Positions 1-11,890 of a DNA stretch of 64,000 bases are shown here, piece by piece. Every line of letters starts with the position of its first letter. The stretch's first letter is position 1. The translations under genes and the position numbers were made by a program. The DNA is from Tenrec ecaudatus. Lineage: Eukaryota > Chordata > Mammalia > Afrosoricida > Tenrecidae. Under the pieces are notes generated by a model. That model ran no database searches and had not been told where the DNA came from. It saw nothing but the letters and a program-made list of their open reading frames with translations. The stretch spans positions 101,924,805-101,988,804 of the forward strand of contig NC_134541.1 in the NCBI RefSeq assembly GCF_050624435.1. The letters are read 5' to 3'.

Positions 1-1245
1 TATATCTTTTGATAGCCAAGCACCATCAGCTTTCTTCACCACATTTGCTTATTCACCCACTTTTTCTTTAGTGATTGTGTTGGGAAGGTGAGCATCATGG
101 AATACCAGTTTAATACAACAAAGTATTCTTGCATTGAGGGAGTACTTGAGTGGAGGCCCAATGTCCATCTGCTACCTTAATACTAAACCTATAAATATAT
201 GCACATAGATCTATTTCCCCATCCTCATATATAACTATATTTACATATGTACATGCCTTTATTTAGACCTCTATAAATGCCCTTTGCCTCCTAGCTCTTT
301 CCTCTATTTCATATGGCTTTCCTCTTGTCCCACTATCATGCTCAGCCTTCATTTGAGTTTCAGTAATTCCTCTCGGTTACATTACCCTTGATCACACCCT
401 ACCAGGCCTCCTACACCCTCCTCGCCACCGATTTGGATCACTTGTTGCTCCCTTGTCCCTGGGTTTGTTAACACCACTTCCTTTCCCCCCACCTCCCCCT
501 CTCCATGTCCCCCTGGAACTGGTGATCCCGTTGTTTTCTCCTCCAGATTATTCACCAGCCAATCTTTAGACAGACCTGCAGAGATAATAACATGAACTAA
601 AACAAGACAGAGCAAAACAGAGCAACAAAAGAAAACAACAACAACAACAACAAGCCAATGACAATCAAAACAAAACAGAAACACAACAACAACCAAAGAA
701 GAAAAGCTTGTAGTTAGTTCACAGACTGTTTTTTTTTTTTTTTTTTTGCATTTAGGAGTGTTTTCCAGTCGAGTCTGATGGGGTGCCAAGCCCTGACCCC
801 AAAGTCTATTTTTGGTATTTCCTGGGGACTTTGTTGCTCTGTTCACCTTGCTGTTCTCTTGCATACCCTTAGTGTTTTGCCTCGGTGTGGAGGGATCAGA
901 TGGGGTGAAATTCCCACACTGTGTCTCCAGTGTTGTCCCCTGTGGGGCTGTGGGTCAGTGAGGGATGTTGTGTCACAGAGTAGGGTTGGCCATATGGTCT
1001 TCTCTGTAGATTGGCTGCTCTGGGCGGGAATCTCATCATCAAGGCTTGGTGGGCCAGGGTGTGCTCCACTCTCTTCCTCCCCCTTCATTCGCTTCCATGT
1101 GCTCAGATCAAACATGACCCTCTCCCTGAACTTCAGCTTCATTGATGTCCTCTGAAATAAATTCTTCTGGCGGGGAGGGGCAGCTGTCCACGTCATTGAG
1201 ATATTGTACCTCACTTTATTGCTCTCCATAGAGATTTCTCTGTCT
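1..1245 (-). mobile_element. 5'-truncated L1 3' UTR, cut by the window edge
   Basis: This stretch matches, in order, the 3' UTR of the full-length L1 at 30,157-39,096, read on the minus strand. Shared blocks include the segment near 181-330 (tracts such as ctatttccccatcctc), the run tgggtttgttaacaccac near 461, and the block near 1,080-1,180 that lies closest to ORF2. Similarity stops near 1,240, so the copy is 5'-truncated inside its 3' UTR. Its 3' end is outside the window. It holds a poly-T run at about 729-747 and an imperfect (AAC)n tract at about 638-654. Long ORFs here are not genes. Confidence 0.85.
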
Positions 1246-1317
1246 ACAAATTGAAGTTCACGTCTGTTGCACTATTTTGTCCAACACCATGTAATCACTC
1301 CATGTCTCCGTATCACA

Positions 1318-1487
1318 TTTTGGTGGCACAGTTGTTACACACTTGGCTGCTAACCACAAGGTCAGCAGTTAAAAAATCTCAGCTGTCTCGAGGAATTACC
1401 ACTCTTTTCAAGAATTACAGTCTCAGAAACACACAGGGCAGTTTCCCCCTGCCCTGTAGGGTCCCTGAGTCGGCATCAACTTGATAG
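1318..1487 (+). repeat. AfroSINE (tRNA-derived SINE)
   Basis: The order of parts is that of afrotherian SINEs: a tRNA-like head (ggctgctaaccacaaggtca, with a B-box-like core), a middle part resembling acagtctcagaaacacacag, and a tail ending gagtcggcatcaacttgata. The copy is moderately diverged. It lies just past the 5' break of the L1 copy to its left. Confidence 0.85.
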
Positions 1488-2660
1488 AGCACTGAGTTTG
1501 TCTTGTTTTTCTAGAGCAGCGGTGTCCTATCAAGTTACCCACCAGCCTCTGCTCCTTTGATTCTTCCTTTGTCCACTTGTGAGCCTGTTCCAGCCTACAC
1601 CACAGGGTATGGTCAGCCAGTCATCCCATGTCCTTCAAATAAGTTCCTCCCTGCTGCTTCAGTTCTGGTCCACTTGACAACTTTCAGGATCCACTCCCTT
1701 AATCTAATGCTGCTGCAGAGTCCTGGAAGCCATTCCATTTTCACAGGGAGAGGGACTAGCATGGGGTAGGGAAGATAGGAGAGTCTTTCTTCTATGTGAT
1801 TCATTTTCCCACTTGTTTTGGGTTTCAACTTAAGCAACTTGTCTTTTATCCATTTCATTCAATTCCAATATGCCAAAGGAAGAAGGAACAACTGAAAGAG
1901 GAGGGGATGTTCCACCTGATGATCAAATCCGGGAGACAGCCAGGGGAAGAGCTCTTGACCTTAGCGTCTAAGTTATGAAAACCAGAGTGAAGTCTAAGGC
2001 ATTTCCTGTTAAGAATGAAAACCAAGTGAAAAGGGAATACATTAGAGCTAGGGATTATCTGAAAGACCTGCTCTCATGGAATCATATATAAAATGTTATT
2101 TAGTAGTATTTTAAAATCCGTTGGTTTCAACGGAAAGATAACCAGTGTTTCATTTCAATTTCAGAAATGGAGCGGAGCACTATTGCCACCTGGTGGCCGT
2201 ATACATCCAAATTCTGATTCACATCTTTTGGGGGGTGAAAGCTGTGATATTTGACTTTTTAGCGTGGTTGTATCTTTTTACATTGGCAAGGTCTTCACAC
2301 ATGAGGGGGCTTTTTAAGACCAAGGGAGAATGGAAGTATGAGATCATGCAATTTTTAAAGAAAGGATTTCCTTCTATTTTGTGACCACATCTGAGTGTTA
2401 CACCATCTCCTATTGAACTTCTTGCCCCAGGAAACCAGTAGTCGAAACCAAGTACTTCTATGTTTGCCACCCTCTAGCAAAGGTCATGTTTGTTTCTCCC
2501 CCATACTAAACTTTTAAAAATTTATGAAGTAGATAACCAAAGGTTTTATATTTATTTATGTTTGCTTTCTGCAACTTCCTGAGGACTTGTTTGTTCTGGT
2601 CATTTTACCTTAATACTTCCGTAAGATGACTGTGCATCTAGCCTCAAACAAAATCAAAAT
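1488..2660. other. No gene seen; unclassified sequence
   Basis: I see no conserved ORF, splice-framed exon or repeat family that I can name. Reading frames here are short and have no recognisable domain. It may be unique intergenic DNA or old, decayed repeat. Confidence 0.5.
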
Positions 2661-2667
2661 GGAACTC

Positions 2668-3130
2668 TCTGTCACGAAGTGCACTCGGGACAGGGCAGAG
2701 CTGCCGCGGGGTCTCCCGGACTGCCCCTCCGTGCGGGAGTAGAAGGCCTCGTCTCTGGCTGTCCTCAACAACACACAACACCAAACCCTCACTGCAGACG
2801 AGTCCATTCTGACTCATCGCGACCCTACGGAAGAGGGCAGAACTGCCCCCTGGTTTCCAAGATTGTAACTCTTCATGGGAGTAGAAAGACAAAGCAGACA
2901 GTGGTTTCAAGGTGTGGGCCGTGGGGTTTGCAGCCCGTCACCTAACCACTAGGCCACCAAAACCCCAACCAAACTCAATGCTGACTCATAGCGACCCCTG
3001 TGGGTTTCTGAGGTTGTAGCTGTTTCTAGGAGTAGAAAGCCTAGTCTTTTTCCTGCAGAGCTGCTGGTGGTTTTGAACCGCTGACCATGCTTATCAGAGT
3101 CTGATGCATAACCATTGTACTACCAAGGCT
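2668..3130 (-). repeat. Three adjacent AfroSINE copies, same orientation
   Basis: Three minus-strand AfroSINE units lie end to end: about 2,668-2,767 (partial), 2,768-2,964 and 2,965-3,130. Each contains a version of the tail motif (gactcatagcgaccc or similar) at its left end. The second and third also carry the tRNA-like head (cctaaccactaggccacca; gcataaccattgtactacca) at the right end. This is typical of SINEs landing in the A-rich tail of an earlier copy. Confidence 0.85.
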
Positions 3131-4536
3131 TTGCTAAATAAGCAGAGGACAGAAGAGAGAGGAAAGAGAAAGGTGAAATTTTCCTCTTACTGGTACCAGC
3201 AATGCCTGTTTTCTTTCCCCAAGAGCTAACAGACCAGGCACTCAAAGCATGAGCCCAGGAACCAGGGTGCCAGGCTTGCCTCCTGACTTCACTTAACACC
3301 ACATCTCTGAACTTCAACGATTTTTCTGATACCCTCCCCCGCCTCCCATGGGTCTGTGTCACTGCCTTTAAAAGGTGCGGTGGAAGACCATGTCAATAAT
3401 CCCCAGTCTGAACCTCGGTGGAAGGCCCTCTAACGCGGAGGGCAAGACTGAAAATGACTGATCTGGGTCTGCATCAGGGCTCCATTTGGTAAAAGCCTGT
3501 CCCCTTTCCTAAGAACGGAGCCTCTGCTTTGGAGCCTTGGGAGCTCTGTACCAGCAATGGAGGAGCTGAGGGTGTGAGCTAATGTTTACCCGGGTGGTCT
3601 TGGAGAGTGCTTGCACAGGATGCCCTGGGGGGGTGGTGGGGTACATCCACCTGTTTCAGAGGATCGCTTGCAGGGTGGGTTCCAGGGAGCCTGATTCGAG
3701 GGTGGGTTAGGCAGCCTTGCACACCTTTAATGTCTTGTAACTATGGGTACTTCCTGGACCTCGTGACTGGACCACTGACTCCTTGCCCTCCCCATCTGCA
3801 GGAAAGGCCTGGCCTCTGCCTAGACTGTTGGAACACGTCACTTTGTGAACTTGGCATCGCTTTGAATTGCATCGATTGCTACATAAACCCCTCTGCTCTT
3901 TTTCTACCAAGAACATTGCCATTCTGCTGCAGCGTTTCTGGTGTAGAGGACCCTGACTCGGGGACGGGCCCGTGTTGCCATTCTTCTGTTTATAAGACAG
4001 CCAGCTCAGATGCAGGAAGAGAAGATTCTCAGGACCGTCAAGGAAGAAGAACCACCAGAGAGCATGGGCTTTCAAGATCCTTGCCTGAAGGGTGAAGGCA
4101 GCAGAGGCCATGCTACACTGAGACCAGAGACCAGGAGACTCAGAGGCAGAAATCCCCAGCTCCCAGAACAAGGCAGAGGCCAATGGATCATGTGACTGAG
4201 GCTGAGGACCAGAGAGAGATTTGGCTACTGGCTGAAGAGAGACACTGCTGTTGACCAAAGACCGTCTCCTTAATGTTTTGTGATCCTGAATTGTGGCGAC
4301 CTGTTAACTTCCCTAATAAGCTCCCACAATTGTAAATATTGTCTCTGACTACTGTGTGGGCAATGCAGTGGATTACCAAAGGACGCAGAGATGCCGAGTG
4401 CCACGGGAGGAGTGGTTGGCACCAGAGAAGGGTGAAAGCAGGATGGAGAACACCAAGCGCTCTTCCTCTTTTCACTCTTCTACTTACCAAGCGTGATGTC
4501 CTTTCCCAGGAAGTAGTCTCTTCTTATAACATGATA
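3131..4536. other. No gene seen; possible unclassified interspersed repeat at 3,780-4,340
   Basis: There is no supportable gene. The part from about 3,780 to 4,340 has features of an old LTR-like or other interspersed element, including a short A/T-rich segment (tttataagacagcc) and a run of GA-rich sequence. I cannot assign it to a family and see no clear terminal repeats or target-site duplication. Confidence 0.35.
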
Positions 4537-4697
4537 ACGTAGTGGCTACTCGATGGGCTACTAACTGCAAGGTCGGCAGTTTGAAACTACCAGTTGTTCT
4601 GAGGGAGAAAGATGGGGCTTTCAACTTCCATAAAGGGTTACAGTCTCAGAAATTCACAGGGACAGTTCTGCACTGTCCTATGGAATCACTGTGAGTC
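4537..4697 (+). repeat. AfroSINE, left part, split by an LTR
   Basis: This is the head and middle of a plus-strand AfroSINE (ctactaactgcaaggtcggc, then ttacagtctcagaaattcac). The SINE breaks at gtgagtc, is interrupted by the LTR at 4,698-5,156, and resumes at 5,157. Confidence 0.88.
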
Positions 4698-5156
4698 TGT
4701 TAGGTAGGCTAGTATAGGGCTGGGACGTCCATTAACACATGCCCATTGGTCTGAGCTACGGAAACAAAGGAGTGGCACACTGCACATGCCCAGAGGTTCA
4801 GGTTTCCCGCCGGGGGGTACGCATGGGTGGGCGCTGCACCTGGATTGGCCCACCTAGGCCAGGTGAATTCAATTCAGCCAATGGGGTCGACCAGGGGTTG
4901 TCCACCACACCTACGCGCAGAATCACTGAAAAGGCAGGAGCTCAGAGTCAACTGGGGGACTTTGCGAGGACTTTGTGTGACTCTGCAAGGAGCTTCTAGG
5001 CAGGCTGCACGTTTGGGAGGAACCCTATGGGTGCGTGTGTAAACCTGAGACTGCTTCTCATAAAACTCCCTTGGACCACGAACCAGGCTTCGGCGTGAAT
5101 TCTTTCTCGCGCGGAGCCAAGGACGGAGGTGTATCGATCCCCAGGGAGATCTGACA
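4698..5156 (+). mobile_element. Solo ERV LTR inserted in an AfroSINE
   Basis: The 459-bp element starts TGTTAG and ends CTGACA, imperfect inverted ends with the canonical TG...CA. It is flanked by a perfect 4-bp duplication, agtc, at 4,694-4,697 and 5,157-5,160. It sits in a SINE whose halves join correctly without it, so both borders are well supported. CCAAT-type motifs (attggcc near 4,842; agccaatgggg near 4,876) fit U3. A CATAAA motif near 5,059, followed by a C/T-rich part with ctttctcgcgcgg, fits R/U5 and gives plus orientation. There is no internal proviral sequence, so this is a recombined solo LTR. A 4-bp duplication is usual for class I (gammaretrovirus-like) ERVs. Confidence 0.88.
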
Positions 5157-5201
5157 AGTCTGCATCCGCTTAATGGCAGTGAGCTTGCGCTTTTGGTTGG
5201 A
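5157..5201 (+). repeat. AfroSINE, right part (tail), split by the LTR
   Basis: The sequence agtctgcatccgcttaatgg followed by cagtgagcttg is the AfroSINE tail. It continues the unit at 4,537-4,697 once one copy of the agtc duplication is removed. Confidence 0.85.
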
Positions 5202-5274
5202 TAACATGTCCAAAGCAGGTGAGATGAAGCCTCATCACCCTCACTCCTAAGGAACATTCTGGCTGGACTTTGGA

Positions 5275-5505
5275 CAGGTTATCAGGAGTGGCCAGTCGAT
5301 GGGAAAGGACATTGGCCTGGGGAAAGGAGAAGGGCAGCCAAGAAGCATAAGACTGTCAAAGAGATGGGCTGACACCGTGGCTCAACCAGAGCAATGGTTG
5401 TAAAGATGACACAGGACAGGACTGTTTTCCTTTCTGCTGGGCACAGGGTCACTGGGCGTCAGAATGACTTGATGGGATCTGACGACAAGAACACGGTAAG
5501 AATCG
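5275..5505 (+). mobile_element. RTE/BovB-type LINE 3' end fragment
   Basis: The segment parallels the 3' end of the plus-strand RTE at 22,570-24,212. Shared order: ggagaaggacatc-like / gggaaaggacattg, then a gggctgacaccgtggc block, then a terminal part with ggcgtcagaatgactt. A short minus-oriented RTE-like piece (acatgtccaaagcaggtgag, about 5,206) precedes it, so the two fragments meet head to head. Confidence 0.6.
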
Positions 5506-5521
5506 CCCAGCCGGCTGGCTT

Positions 5522-5846
5522 CATTGAATGTTGTTGTTCAGAGCCGTCCAGTCAGTTCAAGTTTGAGAGACCTTAGGGTCTTCCTCGTTTTTGCTGACCC
5601 TCTACCAAGCATGGTGTCCTTCTCAGGAGTTGGACTCTCCACAGCCCATGATGGAGTCTCACTGGCCTTGAGTCTAAGGAGCAGGCTGACTGTACTTCTT
5701 CCAAGGCAGATGTGCTCATTCTTCAGGCACTGTATGGCACACTTCTTCATCTTCCTCAGCATCAGAGTCCAAAGGCATCAATCCTCCAGTTATTCACTGT
5801 ACAGCTTTTGCATGCATAGGATGAGATAGAAAATCCCTCAGCATGA
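5522..5846 (-). mobile_element. RTE/BovB-type LINE, copy A, 3' segment
   Basis: Read on the minus strand this is the 3' part of an RTE LINE. Motifs shared with copy B (15,065-15,975) include accaagcatg-gtgtcc, a cttcttcatcttcctcagc-like block and ttgcatgcatagga. It is interrupted after 5,846 by an L1 and resumes at 6,939. The pieces at 5,522-5,846, 6,939-7,165 and 12,030-12,425 form one ordered element once the insertions are removed. Confidence 0.75.
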
Positions 5847-6938
5847 AGACAAAGGGGTGCATAAGTAAATGTGGTGAAGACAGCGGATGGTGCCCAGCTA
5901 TCAAAAGAGATAGCATCTGGGGTCTTAAAGGCTTGCAGGTAAACAAACGTCCATCTAGCTCAGAAGCATCAAAGCCCACATGGAAGACACCTGTGTGACC
6001 ACGAGGTATAGAAGAGACCAGGTATCAGACATAAAGGAACAAAAATATTATATCAGTGGGTGCCCACCTTCCCGATATGATCACTGAAGACAAATGGGTG
6101 CATAAGCAAATGTGAAGAAAGCAGATGGTGCCCGGCTATCAAAAGATATAGCATCTGGGGTCTTAAAGGTTTGAAGATAAACAAGCAGCCATCTAGTTCA
6201 GAAGCAACAAAGCCCACATGTAAGAAACACACCAGCCTGTGTGACCATGAGGTGTCAATGGGATCAAGTATCAGACATCAAAAAACAAAATATCATATCA
6301 TTGTAAATGAGGGTGAGTGCAGAGTGGAGACCCAAAGCCCGTCTGTAGGCAACTGGACACCCCCTTACTGAAGGGTCACGGGGAGGAGACGAACCAGTCA
6401 GATTTCAGGGTAGCAATGCTGAAACATACAATGTTCCTCTAGTTCCAGAATGCTTCTGCCCCCCACTATCATGATCCCAATTCTACCTTACAAATCTGGC
6501 TAGACCAGAGGATGTACAGATAGGAACTGGAAACACAGGGGAGCCAGGACAGATGACCCCTTCAACCACTGGTAAGAGTGGCAATACCTGGAGGATGGAG
6601 GGAAGGTGGGGTAGAAAGGGGGTATCGATTACAAGGATCTACATTTAACCCCCTCCCTGGGGGGTGGACAACAGAAAAGTGGGTAAAGGGTGACGTCGGA
6701 CAGGTTAAGATATGACAAAAAAATAATTTATAAGTTATCAAAGGTTCATGAAAGAGGGAGGAGCGTGAGAGAGGGGGGAAATGAGGGGCTGATATCAAGG
6801 GCTCAAGTAGAAAGCAAATGCTTTGAGAATGATGATGGCAGCAAATGTACAAATGTGCTTGACACAATGGATGGATGGATGGATTGTGATAAGAATTGTA
6901 TGAGTCCCAATAAAATTATTTTTTTTAAAGAAGAAAAG
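5847..6938 (+). mobile_element. 5'-truncated L1 (3' UTR only) with 17-bp target-site duplication
   Basis: This is a plus-strand L1 3' UTR ending in the family's terminal block (aattgtatgagtcccaataa) with AATAAA near 6,909 and an A-rich tail. It is flanked by aaaatccctcagcatga (5,830-5,846) and aaaacccctcagcatga (6,939-6,955), a 17-bp duplication with one difference. The 5' end falls in the 3' UTR module repeat, of which two copies are present (about 5,847-6,067 and 6,068-6,295). The host is RTE copy A. Confidence 0.9.
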
Positions 6939-7165
6939 AAAACCCCTCAGCATGAGTCAGGCACCCTTTAGTTCTCAAGGTGATGCCCTGGCTCCTTAGT
7001 ACTTTAAAGAGGTCCTTTGCAGCAAGTTTGTCCAAGGTGATATGTTTCCTGATGTCTTCACTGCTGCTTCCATGAGTACAGTGAATCCCAGGTCCATGAA
7101 AGCCATGATGTCGATCTGTTGTCTGTATTAAAATTGAGTCTTTGATCTTCATCAAAGTGCTTCAA
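6939..7165 (-). mobile_element. RTE LINE copy A, middle segment
   Basis: This continues copy A: cagcatgagtcaggcaccct, then an agaggtcctttgcagcaag block, and a gtctttgatcttcatca block at the right end, all also recognisable in order in copy B. It ends at the duplication aaagtgcttcaa, where the next L1 inserted. Confidence 0.75.
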
Positions 7166-8420
7166 CGAATGGAAATTGAGCTACCATATGACCCAGCTAG
7201 CTCTCTACTGGCCATAAATCCAGAAGAGGTAAGAAATAAACCATGACCAGTCATCTGCATTTCAATGTTTATTGTGGAGCAATTCGTGATCACAAAGAAC
7301 TGGAAACAACCTAAATTTCCATCGATAGACGAGTGGATTAGTGAACTCTGGCATATACACACAATGGAGTACTGCACACCACAAAAAAAACAAAAACAAC
7401 ATTGAGGATCACATGAAGCATGTCGTTTCATGGGAAGAGTTGGAGGAAATTATGCTAACTAAGCAAAGTTACCAATCACAGAAGAACAAGTACAACACGA
7501 GTCCCTGAGGTGAGTATAATCAGCAGAGTGGGTATAGAGGAACAGCCTTTATTTTTCCACACTATGCCGCTTGAGGCACAGTTGGGTGGAAGTCAGACCA
7601 AACCCAAGGAGGTACATGTTATTCCAACACAAAGAAGGGGAAAGGGGGAAGGGGGAGGGAGAAAAGGTTGGCAGGGAGGGAGATGATGACATGGGGGGAG
7701 CAGGGCACTAACCTACCCAGGGGGAGAGTATTGGTTATGTCTCACAGAATTGGGAGGGTGCATACAGACCCCACCATGGGGCACCAAACCTTGAGGGCAA
7801 CCACATGGAGAAATGCATAAGAATATTGGGCTACAGGGCCGGCCCAAATCAGAGTAAATCTGACCCCCTTCCTAGATGTATGCACTGCAGAGAACAACAC
7901 TAGACCTACAGGGTGGGCAGAGGGGCTGGCATGCCCCACCCAAACGGAAACAAACCAGGAAGGAAAAAGAGAAAGGGACGGGCTAGACCCCATATCAGCA
8001 CAGCAAGCCCAGAGGATGAGCTCCCTGCACGGAGCTGCTAACACACAGGGAGGACTGTAGGGCCAACAACAGCTCAAGACATGTTGTCCCCTCCCTGGAG
8101 CATACCGTGACAGAGGACAATACTGGGGACACTTGGTGGGAGTTAGTCCAGTCTGAAGCCCCCGACAGTGGGGCAAACCAAGAGGGGAACATAACAGATT
8201 AGCAATGGGAACAAAGCCAAGCCACAAAGCCCCCAAAGAACCCAAAAGATAGACTTCAGGCTAGGAAGGTCAGCTCCCGAAATTCCCCCAGGACCAGTGG
8301 GGAGACAGTCATAAAGGACAGACATGGAATTATGTATGATTTTTATTTTTTCCTTTTTCTTTTTCAATCTTTTGTTTGGTCTCTGTTATTTCTGGTTGCC
8401 TTATATAAGATAGGCATGGG

Positions 8421-8571
8421 GTGGGAGCTGATATCAGGGGCTCAAGTGAGAAGAAATTGCTTGGAGAATGTTGATGGCAGCATATATGCAAATGTGCTTG
8501 ACACATTGGAGGAATGTACGGATTGTCATAAGAGATGTAAGACCCCCCAACAAACGTTTATTTTTTTATAA
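8421..8571 (+). mobile_element. Short 5'-truncated L1 3' end nested in the outer L1
   Basis: This is 151 bp of the L1 terminal block (gaagaaattgcttggagaat, then aaatgtgcttgacacattgg). It is flanked by ataggcatggg (8,410-8,420) and atagacatggg (8,572-8,582), an 11-bp duplication with one difference. It ends in a T/A-rich tail after a degenerate polyadenylation motif. Confidence 0.8.
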
Positions 8572-9786
8572 ATAGACATGGGAATCAAACTTGAGGAGAA
8601 AGCAACAGGACCAAGAGTCCTGGAGGGACTTGGGGGTAAGGGAGTGGTCGGCAAACAACACCATAGACAGGGAACAACTAGGGAATGAGAATCAATAACA
8701 ACCAGGACCTAGAGATCCTGGAGGCACTGGAGCAACAGCCATCTAGGTGAGAGGAATTACTGAGAGGTGTGATGGTGGGGCAGGAGGAAGGTGAAAGGAA
8801 AGAGAGGAAAGATCTAGGAAGCAAAGCTATGGATAGAGGTATAAGCATAGGCGTGTACACATGTTAATACATCAATTCATAAAAATAGAGATATTGGCCC
8901 ATGTACATATATTTATATGGCAAAACACTGTGGTTGTGGACAAACTTCAGGCCTCTACTCATGCCTTCCCTCACGGCAAGAACACTTTGTTCTAACAACC
9001 TGACATTCTGTGATGCTCACTCTCCCGGCACAATCGCTGAAGACAAAATGGGTACATGAGCAAATGTGGTGAAGAAAGCTGATGGTACCCAACTATCAAA
9101 AGATATAGAATCTGGGTTTTAAAGTCTTGAAGATAAACAAGCGACCATCTGGCAAAGAAGCAACAGGCTGACATGGAAGAAGCACACCAGCCTATGGGAT
9201 CATGGGGTGTCACTGGGACTGGGTAATAGGTATAAGAAGATCAAACATCAGACAAATAAACAAAAAATCCATATTGTTGAAAACTAAGGGGGTAGGAGCA
9301 GAGACCCAAACCCATCTGTAGGCAATGGGACATCTCCTCACAGAGGAGTTACAGGGAAGGGATGAGTCAATCAGGGTGCAGTAAAGCATTAATGGAACAC
9401 ACAATACTCTTCTGGTTCCTCAAGGCTTTCTCACCCCCCACTATCATGACTCCAGTACTGCCTTTAACTGTGGGCTGGACCGGAGTGTATGTACAGGTAC
9501 AGATAAGACATAAGTGCTCATGACACATGGAATCTAGGGACAGGAATGGGAGTAGGGATACCTGGAGGGCAAGGGTAAAGAGGAAGGGGGAATCTGTCCC
9601 GATGATCGACACATAACCCTCCACCCCCACCAGGGGACAAACAACAGAAACCATGGGGGGAAGGGAGACAGTGGTCGGTATAAGATATGAAAATAATAAT
9701 AATTTATCATTTATCAAGGGGCCACAAAAGGAATGGGGGAGAAAAGAGGGGCTGACACCAAGGGCTCAATAGAAAATAAATGTCTA

Positions 9787-11890
9787 AGCTGTCCCTCCCC
9801 CCCAAAAAATTATTCCAGAGGACAGCAGTGAAGCTGCAGCTCAGGGAAAGGGACATGTCTGATCAGAATACACAGGAGAAAATGAAGGGGGAGAAAGAGA
9901 GAGTGGAGCATTTCCTGTCCCACCGAGCTTTGACTATGAGATGCTTGCTCAGAGCAGTCAATCCACAGAAGACCATATGGCCAGCCCCACTATGAGACAT
10001 GGCATTCCTCACTGACCAATAGTCCTACAGGGGACAAAACTGGAGACACAGGGTGGACGTTGCATCCGATCTGATCCCACCACACTGAGGCAAAACACTA
10101 AGGGCGTGCAAGAGAACAGCAAGGTGAACAGAGCAACAGAGTCCCCAGGGAATACCAAAAATAGACTTTGGGGTCATGGCTTGGCGCCCAATCAGACTCG
10201 ACTGGAAAACACTCCTAATGGCCAACAAAAAGTCCTCGAACTAACTACAGGTTTTTCTTCTTTGTTGTTGTTTTCTCAGTGGATTTCTGTTGTTGATGAT
10301 GTTTTCTTTTGTTGCCTTGTTTTGTTCTGTCTTATTTTTGTGCATGCTATTATCCCCACAGGTCTGTCTAAATAAGATCGGCTGGATGAACAATCTGGAG
10401 GAGAAAACAACAGGACTGATGGTTCCATGGGGGACACGGGAGAGGGGAAGGTGGGGGGAAAGGAAGTGGTGTTAACAAACCCAGGGACCAGGCAACAACA
10501 AGTGATTCAAATCAGTGGCAAGGAGAGTATAGGAAGCCTGGTAGTGTGTGATCAAGGGTAATGTAATCGAGAGGAGTTACTGAAACCCAAATGAAGGCTG
10601 AGCATGATAGTGGGACAAGAGGAAAGTCAAAGGAAATAGAGGAAAGAAGTAGGCAGCAAATGGGCATTTATAGAGGTTTAAATAAAGGCATGTACATATG
10701 TAAATCTATTTATATATGAGGATGGGGAAATAGATCTATGTGCATATATTTATAGGTTTAGTATTAAGGTAGCAAATGGACATTGGGTCTCCACTCAAGT
10801 ACTCACTCAATGCAAGAATATTTTGTTTTATTAAACTGGCATTCCATGATGCTCACCTTCCTGACATGATCGCTGAAGACAAAGTGGGTGCATAAGCAAA
10901 AGTGGTGAAGAAAGCTGATGGTGCCCAGCTATCAAAAGGTATAGCATCTGGGGTCTTAAAGGCTTGAAGGTAAACAAGTGGCCATCTAGCTCAGAAGCAA
11001 CAAAGCCCACATGGAAGTAGCACACCAGCCTGTGTGATCTCGAGGTGTCGATGGGATCAGGTATCAGGCATCAAAGAACAAAAAAAATCAAATCACTGTG
11101 AATCAGGGGGAGTGCAGATTGGGGACCCAAAGCCCATCTGTAGGCAACTGGACATCCCCTTACAGAATGGTTCCAGGGAAGAGAAGATCCAGTCAGGGTG
11201 CAGTGTAGCAATAATGCAACATACACCTTTCCTGTAGTTCCTGAATGCTTCCGTCCTGTCCACTATCATAATCCCAATTCTACCTTAAAATTTTGGCTAG
11301 ACCAGAGGGTGTACACTGGTACAGATAGAAACTGGAAACACAGGGAATCCAGGGCAGATGATCCCTTCAGGACCAGTAGTGAGAGTGGTGATACCGGGAG
11401 GGTGGGGTAGAAAGGGGAAACCGATTACAAGGATCTACATGTGACCGCCTCCCTGGGGGACAGACAACAGAAAAGTAGGTGAAGGGAGACGTCGGACAGT
11501 GTAAGATATGACAAAATAATAATTTGTAAATTATCAAGGGTTCATGGGGGAGGGAAAAGGGGGAGGGAGGGAAAAAAGGAGAAACTGATACCAAGGGCTC
11601 AAATAGAAAACAAATGTTTTGAGAATGATGATGGCAATGAATGTACAAATGTGCTTGACACAATGGATGGATGTGTGGATTATGATAAGACTTGTATGAG
11701 CCCCTAATAAAATGATTAAAAACAACAAGACAAAACAAACAAACAGAAAGAAATGAATAAGGATCTAACAGGAATAAATGCTATGAGAAAATAAAACAGA
11801 AATCCTTCAGGTCATAAAGATCTCACAAAATAGAGATGAAAATTCTCCAATAAACCTAAAATTCAATGTAATACCCCCCAAAGAGGAAAG
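9787..11890 (+). mobile_element. 5'-truncated L1 nested in the outer L1, with extra 3' sequence
   Basis: It begins in the 3' UTR block nearest ORF2 and runs to the usual terminal block, with AATAAA at 11,706-11,711. About 175 bp of non-L1 sequence follows before the right duplication. The 9-bp duplication aaatgtcta lies at 9,778-9,786 and 11,891-11,899. The extra segment carries its own AATAAA near 11,849, which fits read-through and 3' transduction, but no clean poly-A follows. Confidence 0.75.

Noticed and set aside
382-864. 160-codon minus-strand ORF
   Set aside because: It lies in an L1 3' UTR copy. The protein is low-complexity (runs of K and V from poly-T and (AAC)n tracts) and is not shared as a frame with the young L1's coding regions.
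3607-4258. 162- and 183-codon ORFs on opposite strands
   Set aside because: No domain, no splice context, mutually overlapping. Most likely chance frames in a G+C-richer stretch.
4698-5156. Possibility of a complete provirus around the LTRs
   Set aside because: None of the three LTR loci has internal viral coding sequence or a second LTR in the same orientation nearby. All look like solo LTRs.
4874-5257. 127-codon minus-strand ORF
   Set aside because: It runs across the LTR and its flanking SINE, antisense to the LTR. Not a gene.
6867-6885. (ATGG)n short tandem repeat
   Set aside because: Only about four units, part of the normal L1 terminal block (also at 11,664). Not an independent feature.
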